Part shown: positions 10,711 through 23,300 of the stretch, piece by piece
How the letters are laid out: every line of letters begins with the position of its first letter
Numbering within the stretch: the stretch's first letter is position 1
DNA from: Narthecium ossifragum
Lineage: Eukaryota > Streptophyta > Magnoliopsida > Dioscoreales > Nartheciaceae
Direction of reading: 5' to 3'
DNA length: 64,000 nucleotides
Assembly: GCA_963920575.1 (NCBI GenBank)
Contig: OY986965.1
Coordinates: 10,120,290-10,184,289 of the forward strand
The notes under the pieces: generated by a model
What the model was told of the DNA's origin: nothing
What the model saw: only the letters and a program-made list of their open reading frames with translations
Databases searched by the model: none
Program-made: the position numbers and the translations under genes

Positions 10711-10953
10711 CTAGAAAAAAGTACAATTTCCCATGACACTAATCGTATATAACCTGGCTCTAGCATTTAATTGCCTTGTTTGCAATTCCATGTTGATCAA
10801 TGTCTCCTTCAATGAATGCAGCTCCTCCCTTGTATGAAAGTACTCCATCGGAGACTCCATACTTTGCATCTCTCTAGGACTGATGACATTCTTTCCACGT
10901 TCACTTATCTCTCCACCATCACACCATCGAAAAAAACTGCAACCATCACTCTC
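10711..10953 (-). pseudogene. GRF-type zinc-finger C-terminal exon fragment
   Basis: An acceptor-like TTTTTCACAG precedes an open frame of about 80 codons that begins ESDGCSFFRWCD and ends at TAG (10711-10713). The C-x-F-F-x-W-C/V-D pattern is the second half of the GRF zinc finger, a domain common in plant transposon-associated genes. The later part (about ELHSLKETLINMELQ) is predicted helical. The first half of the finger (CPxCG) is not found upstream on this strand, so this is a partial copy. It lies 200 bp beyond the PPR stop codon but shows no relation to the PPR family. Confidence 0.45.
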
Positions 10954-11157
10954 CTGTGAAAAACAAAAACAGAACATCATTATTTTGAACATGGTTTTAT
11001 TTCAGTAGTATCGTTCAGAGTAGCCATCATCTGTTACTGCACTAGTTACAAAAAGAATGAGATGCTACCTTATGGAATATGAGATACTCTAGCACCCATG
11101 GATCCTTCAAAGATCCTCAAGGTTGTGACGTGGGGAAATGGGCCATGCAATAGATGG

Positions 11158-11308
11158 TTAGTTCGTCCTGTCTGCTGACTGGTGATTTTTAAATGCCGTC
11201 TTGCAAGATTTGAGAATATGGCAAACATGTGGATCATCCTTTGGTATACCTTTCAGCAATTTTGATGCATGTTTGTGCTTTCCAGATGCCAGAAGCACTT
11301 GATACATC
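11158..11308 (-). CDS. PPR gene exon 15 (stop codon)
   Basis: Residues 782-831 (RMYQVLLASGKHKHASKLL ... HQSADRTN), ending at TAA 11158-11160. The acceptor is TTCTTACAG|GATG. The phase-2 AG from exon 14 plus this G restores Arg before MYQVLL, as in relatives. Confidence 0.9.
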
Positions 11309-14300
11309 CTGTAAGAAAATTGAAAAAATTATTTTCGGACCGAAATGTTGAGAACAGACTTTCTGATAGAATCCGCACAGAAACATCCTCCTTAGCAATC
11401 AAAGGCACTTCCTACCGCAATGAAACAAGCAACCATTATGTCATCATTTAGCCTTAAAATTCACAACAGCATCTTTAATGTTGGCTCCAGCCACTCTATA
11501 GCTAACATTAATCCATAAAATCAAGGTGACGTATACCCTAGTCAAACAGTCGAAGATGCCCTGAAAGATAGTTGAAATGCTTAATTTTCAAATGATTGTT
11601 AACTTCTCTTAATAGAAATTTTCATCGTCATCTCTCATCAGATTTCATCTGTATAAGAGCAACATATTTTCACTAAAGAAGTCACTCATAATTGTAGTTC
11701 TACTTGCTCAATCTTTCTGATAAGACAAATTTGAGCAAGAAAAGAACTAAATAGACCCTGGCTTTGTCAATTGAATTATAGACAAGGATACCTCTTGGCT
11801 TTACAATCTGAAAACTGGTAAGAGACTAATGAAAAGATTCTAATCCTACTGTTTCTTGAATTTTAGTATGAAAATGTTTAGGCAGCTAGCCTTGTCATGT
11901 GCATGATTGACAGCTACTTGATTTCTTAGTGTTTGTGATATCAAATAAACAAATGCCTGGCCAAGCTTATATAACTGACTTCACTTAATTGACAGAAAAT
12001 AAAAATGCTTGCTCAGAGAGTTCAAGTTAATTGATTCCATAAGCCAGTAGACACGTTATAATGTAGGATCTCACGTCAGTAGCACTCTGTGCATCAACAT
12101 AAGTACCGATCCTTATTCATAAACATTGGGGTAAACCAAGGACTTAGGAGAAGAAAGAATTAAGATTATTTATTGGAATATCATGGCATTGTCCTAGTAG
12201 TGGTAATGGTTGGTCTTAGGGTCCAATCCCCAAGCCACCAAATTTGTTGGAAAATTTAGGGCATTTGCCCCCTTAAGCCAGGGCAAAAGGCTTAAGTAGT
12301 AAAAAAAAAGAATACCATTATAAACTGTTAATGTTCGAAACAAATCAATATGACCCAACGACTTGATCACAACTAGATTCCATAGTACCAAAAGTAAGCC
12401 TTGACAATACAAAAAGCATAGACATGTTGCTATTCTAAACGGAACAGAATCCATACGATGCTCCGTAGTCTATCTTTCATCTCACACATTGACAACTATT
12501 ACCGAAACTTATTGCAAATCAAATCAACACTATATCCTTCTGCATGGTCTTGCATCTTGAGCTATAAAATAGTATCGCACAGTAAAGACGTTCACAAGTA
12601 TCCTTGCTATATATACAAGCAGATGATGCTACTTGATTCTAAATCATTCAAGAAAATACCTTTTCTCAAATGTTGTGGAGCAGCATAGCAAACCTAACTG
12701 AAATGCAATTATTCATACTTCCAAAGATTTAGCGCATGTTTACAACAGGGTTAAGATATGTTGGCAACTGGAGAGCTGAATAACTTCTTGCAAGAACATC
12801 ATTAGACCAAGGTTCAGCATGCTAGGTGGCCCACAAAACTGTTGAGAACATGGTTTCCTATGCTAGGCAGCAATGCGTGTGCCTCCTAGAAAGTATCCAA
12901 GTGCCTGCAATAAATAATTTATTGACACGCTGTCGCTTTCATATCCTGGAAGATTCTTAATGGGTTTCAGGCAAGACCCATTTGTTAGGGTTTGAGATTG
13001 TCTAAAACAAAGCGAAAAGATAAGTCTCTTAGTGCGTTTCACCCAAATGTGTTATTTCTTTACCTATATGTATAAACAAAAGAAAAGGCCCTAGCCTACG
13101 TCAATCCTCCCCTCGTCTCATCTCCACCTATGCCAGACTCCTCTCCTCCCAACTCCTCTTCTCACTCTCACATCCACTCTCTCTCACACCTTACCCTTGC
13201 TACCGGCACAAACGTCAGCACGGCCAATGGCATTGCAATCATTGGTTGAGAGAGTACTACACAAAACTTTACTCCGTCAGACGGCACAATTCATGCCACT
13301 CGCATAATATGTGCTGGTAAGATACAGTTAATGTACAAAGAGTCATGTAAGGAAAACGGCGAGCAAAATCCGTTCGAAACAGACCCAAAATGGTTCGTTT
13401 CGAATCCATTTCCAGCAGATTTCACCAAAGCCCACTATAGTATGTCATACAAGTTACCAATTCTAAGTTTGACCGTTGAAGCACCCTAAATTAGTATTCT
13501 AGCCTCCATAGCATGCCTTTGCCTCGAACTCCACACGACACCTCTGCCTCCACTTCCTCCGACCATCCACAGTCTCCTCTAGTCCTTGTCGCCCTCTCCT
13601 CCTCTCCTCTATCTCTCACTCTAGCCTCCTCTCCATATTTCTCCAATTCCATTGTGCGTTCAGCACAGACCCTCACCTCCTCTCCTCTCCTCTCCTCTTC
13701 TCCACTATATCTCACTCTCCCCTCTTATCTCTTATCACCATCTCAATCCTAGACCTCCAATGTGCGTCTTGGCCACAGTGCGGCATGAGATCTGCTCACA
13801 GCATCATAAACCTTGTACTAGACAAAAATAGAAGGCCCAAGACTCCTAGAGCATGATATTCCAAACTAGTGCAATATATGTCCGCAGCCATTGGGTAAGA
13901 CAATGAAGGGCGTCATTAACAGATAGAAGCAGAGCTATGAAATCGTGGCTCAGCTTAATAGAGCTAGGAGATTGTGGTTCAGCTTGATGGTTGAAAAAAC
14001 TCTCAGCTTACCCACCATTTTTCCTTGCCCATTTGCCCTATTTTCTCTGCTTACAGCAAAAAATAATTTTCACAAAGCAGGAAAGAATTGTGTTTCTTAT
14101 AGAAAAAAGCAATACACTGCAGTCATTTTGAAGGCATATCTGAAGTGGAAAATCAAGCATAATAAGTATGGAACTGGCAGGAAAACTACAAACCTCAGGA
14201 AAGTCAAGACATTGTATGAAAGGCCAGCACTCGTATACTCTGACCAAACCAACTGAGCATGTTGTGCATTCCCAGATTTTACACAAGAACTGAGAAGAAA

Positions 14301-17300
14301 ATCAAGGCTTGTTCGTGATGGATGGAGATAAAGCTGTTCTTTAACAGCCCGGAGCAACTTGAGTCCAATTTCGACATTTGCAGGTTCCGCCTCCCATATT
14401 TGGCAAAATATCTGCTCCACATTGAGAAAGAAAGGACACAAGCATAACTTTTCATTAATCTGCTCCAACAAAGCATAAAGCAGATTTTTCGTTCTTCAAA
14501 TGCTTATGGCAGAGTATCCCAAAACCCTGATCATCATCAACAGTAATTGCGATAAGCTTTAGGATTGGATTATCTTTTGTTAGCATTACACAATTGAGGC
14601 TGTAGAATATATCAAAAGGAGCCCTATGATCTTATGAACCACATTTTTTAGCCAAATTAGCTTGAGTTTGTCTAGTTTCATGGACCGTCCTTTTCTCAAA
14701 GGACATTCCGATGCTCTCATACAGACAGAGTTGGGGCCAGCGGTTTGGGAGCAACGACACAGTCCCAAAGCATGGCAGTTTGCAGTTCAAAAGTCGTTAG
14801 CTACTATTTATTTTAATTTTCTCTGTGGGAGGCATTTATGGGACGGCTTTCATTTTGGTAGGGTCATTCTCTATTCCTCAATGTTGGACTGCAAACTTAA
14901 GACGTTGCCTAAACTGACTCCAAATTTAGGTTTTAGCATGTTCATGTTCTAACAGTGTTTTCTTGAATGTATGTAGCCAATAAACTGGCAGAAGATAAAG
15001 AGACCTGAACACTATTTCTTATATTCTTCTTGGAATGGGACCTCCTTCAGATGATGGTTGAGTCTTCCACAAGACTATGAAGCAAGTGAAATACTGATAA
15101 CAATTGGTTATATTCTTTAGAGCTCCAACTGCTGAAAGTAATAAGCCAGAGTAGACACCAAATGATTGCATTGCGAAGGTACTCATGCTCAACAATCAAT
15201 ACCAACTTTTAATGAGTCAGTCAAGCAACAAGTCTTCAAAGATATCATGCTCTGTCTAGGAAGGTGATTTAGATCGCTTTGACCATAAAAAAAAAGATCA
15301 AGTCTTGCAAGATGCAAAGATGCATTGGATGTGTTCTTTTGTAACAGCACCAATCCATAAGATTTCATTCTGGATATAACTGTTTGTCATCGTGCATGTG
15401 GTGTTTCTTAAAGGCTTGGCTTACCTATATCTCCAAGTGATATTTTGGTAGCCCATGTTGAGATGTGTTCTTTTCAATAGGATGCGTATAATGTAGATAA
15501 CTGCTTGGTATTAGAATGGCATGGTTGTCCCTGTGCAATCAGTTATTTAGCTTCTCATCAACGAACAACAAGATCCTGCTATTGAGGGTTTAACATGTAT
15601 AAGCCAATATGAGAAGCCACCATGCTTTTTAGATTTGCAAGATTACGACTGGAAACCCATAGGATCTAGTTGCTACTAGTGAATATGTAATTTTTTTGGC
15701 TTATCTAAATGTGTTTATTAGTTCTATAAGCATGTTTATATAACATCTCTGTTACATGTAGAGCTTGATACTATGTGCTTGCAGTTTACTGAACTAACAA
15801 ATGCTGCCACGATATCTGGCACTTTAAGATCTGGACTACTCTGCCATTAGAGATCGCTTGTGACCGGAACTACTATAATGCTTGCACATAATAAAACTGA
15901 AAATTGTTCTTACTCAAGTAGAAAAGGATCAAAGTTTTGATCAGTCTTTTCTTTCTTGTCATTTTATACGTCAATATTATATCAATAAGTGTAATGTAAA
16001 TGCAGTACACAATGCATCAAATGACTAGTTTATGAAAGAGCTGACAATAGGAGAACATAGTGCAAGGGAATATCAGAATCAACCGAGCTGGGCCGTATAA
16101 CTGAAGGTGCAATCGTGCAAACACCATGAAGTTTTATGATCTACAATGGAAATAAAATGACATGCAGTCTTATCCGATAAAGCTTCACTGGCATATTAGA
16201 AAGTAAAATATGTTAAATCAGAACCTGATCAATGACAATATATGTGCTCGATTCGTCTTTCTTCTTCAACTGCTTGAGCAAGTCAACTGCGGAACTGATA
16301 CAAGAAATTGACTTTGAAGAATGGACATTAATGTATTTTTTAGACAACAAAAATTGCAAAATAAAGGAGAAAGCAATATACTCAGCAATGTTGTATCGAA
16401 CACAGTATGAGATAACTCGACTACATCCATCAAACCAATTGCTTGAATCTGTCAACTCCCCCAAAAGCTGAAGCAGTCGATCCAGTTCACCTTCAGATTG
16501 CATGTTTTCCTGTGGCAGATGTATTTATTAGAGATCCAGAAGCTAGTATGACATTTCAAAATAAGCATCTTAGCATGTTTTGCAACTAGAGATTACATTC
16601 AGAGGTGAAATGTTCTTACTATGAGGCTTATGACAGCTTTAGGCTCAAGGTTTACCCCTGCTTGCTTTATTTCATTGTACACATTAAGTGCATCTGACAC
16701 TTGTCCGTTATATGAAAGGGCTGATACAAGTACACTCTTTAGCTCGTTTACGTATTTGACTGGTACCTCTTTCTTCAAGATAACCTGTGCCAACAATTAC
16801 CATAAAACTGGTTATGAAGACGAAAAAAGGATGGACATGCAAGATGTGATAACATAAATGCCATATCGTCAAAAGCATGTGCAGCATAAAAGCACTTTTT
16901 AGAAATTTTGTTTGATCAGCTTGGTTGGACTAGAAATGAGTTATCCTGATTGCTACTTTTGTGATAATTCTATTTACTTTCCACGTGTTGATGGTATTTC
17001 TTTAAGAAATTGGGGAAAGGGGCGCTAGCTACCAAAAAGAAAAATAGTACGGCTTAAATTCCTAGCATATTTTTTTTCAACCGTTTAGTCATTCAAAGGC
17101 AAAATGTCTTAAATGCCCCTCCATCTTCACATTACCAAACACTAGCACCACCACCACCTAGCCACCAGCTGCCAACCACCCTTCGCCGATCGTCCACCCC
17201 AACTCCGGCTAACCCATCACCTCCGGCGAACTACCCCACCCCGGCCAACTCCATTCGAGACATCCTCCACGACCCTCTCCACCCTCAACCTGCCGTCCAA

Positions 17301-20300
17301 GCCTCCCTCCACCTCGGGAAGAAGGCTTGTCTCCTCCGGCAAGCCAAGACAAGCCACCCGAACCCGAGCTACACGCCTGCATCACCTCGGCGAGCCCCCG
17401 TAGCCACCATCTCCTTCCCCTATCACGACCACCTCCTTCTTTCCCAATCCCGACGGCCTCTCAGCCCACCCCGACCACCACCTCCTCCATTAACTCCGAC
17501 CATCTACCCGAAACCCACCATTCTCCCCATTTTCGGCGGCTCCCGACACCTCCCTTCCTTCCTGATGCCGGCACGACACCTTCCAGCCACCATGACCACC
17601 TTGCGACCGGCAACCCAACTCCGACGCTGTCCTCCTCTCCCTCGAAAATCCCTCAACCCCGAGCTCCCCTCCTCTCAGACCGCCGTCGCCACCACCCCAG
17701 TCCACCGCCTCCGGCCTCCCCAAGGTCCTCCACCACCGGATCCTCACCCTCATGACCTCTCCACCTTCATCTCCAGCTCAGATCCAGCGATCTGATCGCC
17801 TCCCCTGCTCGCGACTCATCTTCCCCAAGGAAGTCGACATCGCCTCCTTCAGATCCGTAGCCTATATCGACGGATCAGGCAATCCAAGCCTAGGGATCGA
17901 GTCCCTAGGCCACCACGACTTCATCCTTACCGGCGCCGTGGACGGCCGGTCCATCCTCGCCGTTGATCAAGGCCGGAGCTCTCTCAACCATCTGATCGGC
18001 CTTGCCTTTCTCTCCAAGTACTGCATCAGGTTGAGCTGGTCTGAATCAATCAGATCACGTTGAGGACTTGAGCCTGGTCTAAACCAATTGACCCCCTCCT
18101 AGCCAGATTGGACCAGATCAGAACAGATGAAGCCAGGCTTAGTCGCAGCCAATCAGATCTGATCAAATCAAAGCTGATCTCAACCAATTTCAAGTCAGAT
18201 CGAGCCAGAATGGTCCAATTGAGCCATTTCTGAGCAGAGACCCGTTACGAGCGATCCAGCCTCATAACATACACTAACAAATTCCTTATATTTTTGTATC
18301 TTTTAAATCAGTTTTGATTAAAAATGTGTATGATTAAGTTTGTCCTATTGGCAAAAAAACCGTCACTTTCCACTCTCCACTGTCCATTATCCACTATCCA
18401 CTTTCCGCTGCTTATTCGCCGCCCCTTCCTTCGCCGCTAAGGGTGTAAACAAGCTGAGCTTGATCGAGCCTGGCTCTGATCAAGCTGGGCTTGAAATTAA
18501 TTTCCAGCCTAAAATTGGTGATGACGCTTGGCTTGCTTACTTTCGAGCCAAGTCTAATTTCAAGCCTATTTCAGGCCTTAAACTCGAGCTTTAACGAGCC
18601 ACTTGATACTTGATGTTGTTGAGACGTGGAGCCTGATCATTTGCCGGATTATGTTACCGACCCAACCATATAGCGTTGCGCAGAGCTGTCGAGTAGCATC
18701 CCCGAAGCTAAACAGAAAATGAGATCTGTTTAATAGGCGTATTTTATGTAATTTTACTCCTATGTGCCGAAACCCTAGAATATGAGGGTTTATAAGGGCG
18801 GCCGCCTTTGTAACATGTAATTTTTGGCGTTTTGCCTCTGAGATAGTGTAAGAACTCTAATGACTTCATGGATGTAGCCATGTTCTAGGGTGAATCACGT
18901 AAATCTGTGTTTGGTGTGTTTCTATTCTCCTCTCCCACATATAATCCTAATAGATGTGTTTACCTTAACGAGTTTACTTAAATAAATCTTTAACATGATA
19001 CTAAATTTAAATCAATCTTGAAATCCACCATGATTTAAGCTTCATTTGTTAAATTTGAATTTAGATGGATTTATTCATCAATGGCTCTACCATCAAACAA
19101 ATAATTTTTGTCTAAAATATTTTTTCCCATAAAAGAAAATAAAATAAAACATAAAACATACTAATAACAGTTAAGTTTGATTTGTTAAAATCCACTTTCC
19201 ACTTACCGTGCTTATGCCGCCCCTCCTTTACTTTTCATTGTAAGTCACTTAAAATAAACTTTCCATTTTTCTCATATTTTCCCCGATCTTTCCCCATATT
19301 TCCCTTATTTCCACTAGTTTCCACCATATTTTCCCTATTTTTCTCCTATCTTCCACCAATTTCCGGCATTTTCCATATTCTCTCCTCTCTCCTCGTCGGC
19401 TCGCTTGCGGCTCACCAGCAAGCCGGTACACTTTCGTCCCAGCTCACTTAAGCTCCGCCCCAGACTCACCCGAGCCTACGCCCTCCACCGCCACTCCAAC
19501 CTCCCCCTTGGTTAAAGAAGTTAGGGGATGGCTGTGAGGTTAGAGGAAGGCGGAGGTGCTCAATCTGGCTAGGATATGGGCTGGTGGCTCAATTTGCCTA
19601 GATCTAGCCAGATTATAACTGGATCAATCTTGGCTGGATCAGATTGGATCTGATCTAATCAGATCAGGTTATGATTAAATCAAGTCCCAGCTACTTGGTT
19701 GAGTAAGCTAAGTGAAAGTTGCTCGTTGGGGACGATGGCAGCCAGCAAGGGAAGTGGCCGGAGCGGCGGATCTTACCGAGTATAGGTCGAAGGAGGGTCA
19801 CGGCGGCCTGATGGCTCCGGATCTGGTGTTGGATGGTGCTAGAGACATCAAAGGCGGCGATCCTAAGCGGGGACGGCGCCGGGTTCCGACGAGGCTGGGG
19901 CTCGAGGAAGATATCGACGAGGGAGTTCGGGTTGTGTTGACGCGTAGTCGAGCGTCGTCGGAGAAGAAGGGGACGCTGGGGTTGCTGAATTCGAAGGAAA
20001 CGGAGGGTCGGGTTTAAGGAGTGGCAGCGCCAAATCCACAAGAAGCTCGGGCAGTGAGCTGAGCACGGCGTCGGGGTTCCAATGGGGAGAGGGCGACAGC
20101 ATCGGGATGAGGTTGGAGTCGTCGCGAGGATGGACGGCGGCGACAGTTGCAGCGACGAGCTTCGGGCGAGCTTGGGTCGGTGAGGAAGGGCACCACGATG
20201 GGTTGAAGTGGAGGTCCTCGCCGAATGGCTCGCTGGGGGCGAGGAAGGAGGTGGGTTTGCAGGCGGCGCCGGGGCCGCCGCAAGCGGCTGCGAGGTAGAG

Positions 20301-23300
20301 GAAGAGCTCGGGGTTGACGCCGGCAAAGGGAATGGATGTGGCCAATGGGGTTGCTGCCGGAGGGGAATAAATGGTCGGCGAGGTCGGCGGCGGCGGCTTG
20401 TGGCTGCTGGGAGTTGGATGATCTAGGTTAGGGGATTACCAATAGAGGAGGGTATTTTTATCACAAAATTTTAAAAACCAACTATAATAATTTGTTAGAG
20501 GGCCTATCGCATTAAAAAAAACCCATATGGACTATAGGTTAATAATTTTCCACTAAAAGTGACTAAACACCAATTTCCTGTAAGAAATTCCTCGGTAAGA
20601 AACTCCTATATCCCATGTAGTTCTCCTACTATAGCTTATTTGATTGACCTGGCTTGATTTAACTACCATATAATTGAAAATACTCATAGTTAAATGGTAA
20701 TTTGATCTCTATGTCCTCCAAGCTCTACCAAAACATCTTGAAAAGATTATCACTCTCTTCATTTTACATTTTCACACCTTACGACTAGATGCCCTCTCTA
20801 CTTGTGATAGACGTTCAATTCCCTTTGCAATGATTTGCCATGTATTAAAGAGAAAAGGACCAAGATGTCTTAGTAGAGATTGTATTGTCATGATCTAGTG
20901 GTGAGAAAGAGCACGATGATACCAAAATGGACCACAAATACAATAGTTGGTATTTTCTTCACATGTAAATCTTACCTCATATGTCACAGGCAGGAATTTA
21001 TTCAGGAAGGCAAAGTCTCTTATATCTCAAACTGAATAACTGAATCAAGAATGATTGCACTTATCTAATTCACTAGAATCATAACCAAGACTAGAAGAAT
21101 GAGGATGTTTTCAATTCGGACTCCAAAACCAATTTTCAGCTTCTTTATCAGTGGGATGAGACCTTTAACTGATGGTTGAGGTCACCGATTATCTCAGCAA
21201 CCACCAACTCCTACTGGGTGTTGTGCTGCTGCCTCTAGTAGGCCAGCGTTGCACTGTCATGCCAGCAGGACAACTTTACAGGTTGGCATGCTGTGGTGCT
21301 TCCTGTCATGGCCATGGCGTAAAACACACAATCATGTGCACCTGCCAAGGTCTTGTCCACCTATAGTCCTTATCCCCTATCTTGCTTATTGCCAAACATG
21401 ATCATATGTTCAGGATTTCATATCACTAGCTAAAGACAAAAGGAGACATTTTCGCTAATCATTCTCTTTTCGCAAAGTTATTATGTGCTTCATCACTAAT
21501 TATCGACAATACACACGCTGTCCTCATGATTTACTCACTGCTCGTTCTCTTTACAATTATGGCTCTCATTACACATGTTCTCATGCATCTCATCAAATGA
21601 GTTACTAGCGAGAAATTGATGCGATTTCTTGTCTTAGGAAATAGGCTCCAAAAGCTTTGAAACGGGTTTAAGCTGAAGAGAACATCAAAACCAAATCCTG
21701 AAGTGAGGCTCATGGATTTTTGTCGCGCCCATCAATACATATCGTACAATAAATTACCGGTACAATACAAATACTAACCACAGGATCCTTGCCGAGTAGA
21801 CAAGTACATTTCCCACATGAAGAGGCTCCGTCCCCAAGTGACGACACGTTTCATGCCGGCCAATGACTGACATGACAACAACCCTTGGTGGTGCTTCCAA
21901 GGAGTTTAGAAGGATCATGCACATACATACCAAACTTACTGTAAGACCCTTTTTGACACTGATATTGTCAAACCGAATAACTTTTTGTTTAAGTTCAATA
22001 CATGGACACAAGCTATGAGTGTCACCACCATTAACCTGTCTATCATACAGAGTACTAACCCCCATCTAAAAGACCTTTCTCTCAACCTTTTTGCAAGCAC
22101 ACTGCGTATTAAAATGTATGAAATAAGTAGTCTAACCTACATTCTCTTTTCTCAATGACGATTTTGACGCCGTAATACAACAAAATAAAAAATTGTCATC
22201 TTTCATTGACTTGAGCAAGGGTCACCTCCATTATTTGAAGTGACTTTTTTTTTCAGTTCTATTCGATAATTGCAGAACCCTATGCTTTTCTCAGAAGGAA
22301 GTAAGACAATTCTTTGATGCTTTGAGACAGTTTAAGGCTTTGTAATTAGTCATTAATGCCACATACACTAGTCCACTTTGTTCCTCAAAATCTTTGGGAA
22401 TTTTCTTGGGTTCCACTAAACAGCGTTGCACAATAAAGAAAGCTAAAAACTTCCTATTTTGACCTCTGAAATTATGTGACTTATTGCTTTGCCTAATCTG
22501 AAGACAATAATTCAGTCTAGCTGAACAAATAGCCGCTTGTACTTCAGTTGGAAATAATCCTTTAAGCCTACTCTGATTTCTATGAACTAAAAATTTTTCG
22601 TCAAATCCTCGCTTATAGTTGAAAAAAACAAGGAAATTCTTTCACATAAATTGTACAAACAAAGAAACTATTACTGCACCAAATGGATGCTAATAGCTGG
22701 TGGAGGGTCTATAAATATCATGTGATGAATTCAGTCCCGTCTGTTTTGCTAGCTGAAATCCACATAATTCCCCCAGCTTTTTTTCTATGATAGAAAAGCG
22801 ACCTCATCGAAGGCAAGAAAGTGACCAAGTAAAACTTAGTTATGTCCAAATATCTGCTTTATTTAATACAAAGGACAATAATGCAAGAGAAACCAACAAC
22901 CAGATGCAGACATATTTTACTTCAAGAAAGTTCTTAAGAACTTGTCGCAAGCAAGGATTAGCGTGCGGGCGGCACGAAGGACTTAGGAGCTAATGCATGT
23001 ATTGCCACAGCGTTTGTGCCGATACAGGCATAGTGCTGGACCTGCTGGAAATTTATTAGCATGATACATATCGGTCCATGCCAGTATCTGCCAACCGGCA
23101 TGGCAATCTCTGGCCACAAGTAGCAGGCAATAGACGAAGCATATTTTGATCCCGAAACATTGAAATACCCAACGATATTCCCCGAACATTATGTTGACTA
23201 TATCTTCTAGCCTAGACCCACAACTACAAGAAGTTTCCGATCTGTCAGTTCTAAGGATAATTTGACATCTCACATTAACAAGTAGTCATGACAAAGCCTT

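Larger units (their letters stand above)
17012..20580. mobile_element. Large non-autonomous Mutator-like element C1 (3.6 kb)
   Basis: A perfect 9-bp target duplication TAAGAAATT lies at 17003-17011 and 20581-20589. The left end (GGGGAAAGGGGCGCTAGC, then ATAGTACGGCTTAAATTCCT) resembles the left end of C2. The inverted right end is CAGGAAATTGGTGTTTAGTC. Both inner margins carry the GCCCCT/GGGTATTTT pair typical of this group. GC-rich arms occupy 17,120-18,020 and 19,700-20,440, with GATCTGATCAGATC-rich strips beside them (18,060-18,240 and 19,555-19,685). The frames in the arms look artificial. Confidence 0.8.

Noticed and set aside
10711..10953. An extra 3' exon of the PPR gene
   Set aside because: Exon 15 already ends at TAA with the expected C-terminus, and the translation is GRF-like rather than PPR-like.
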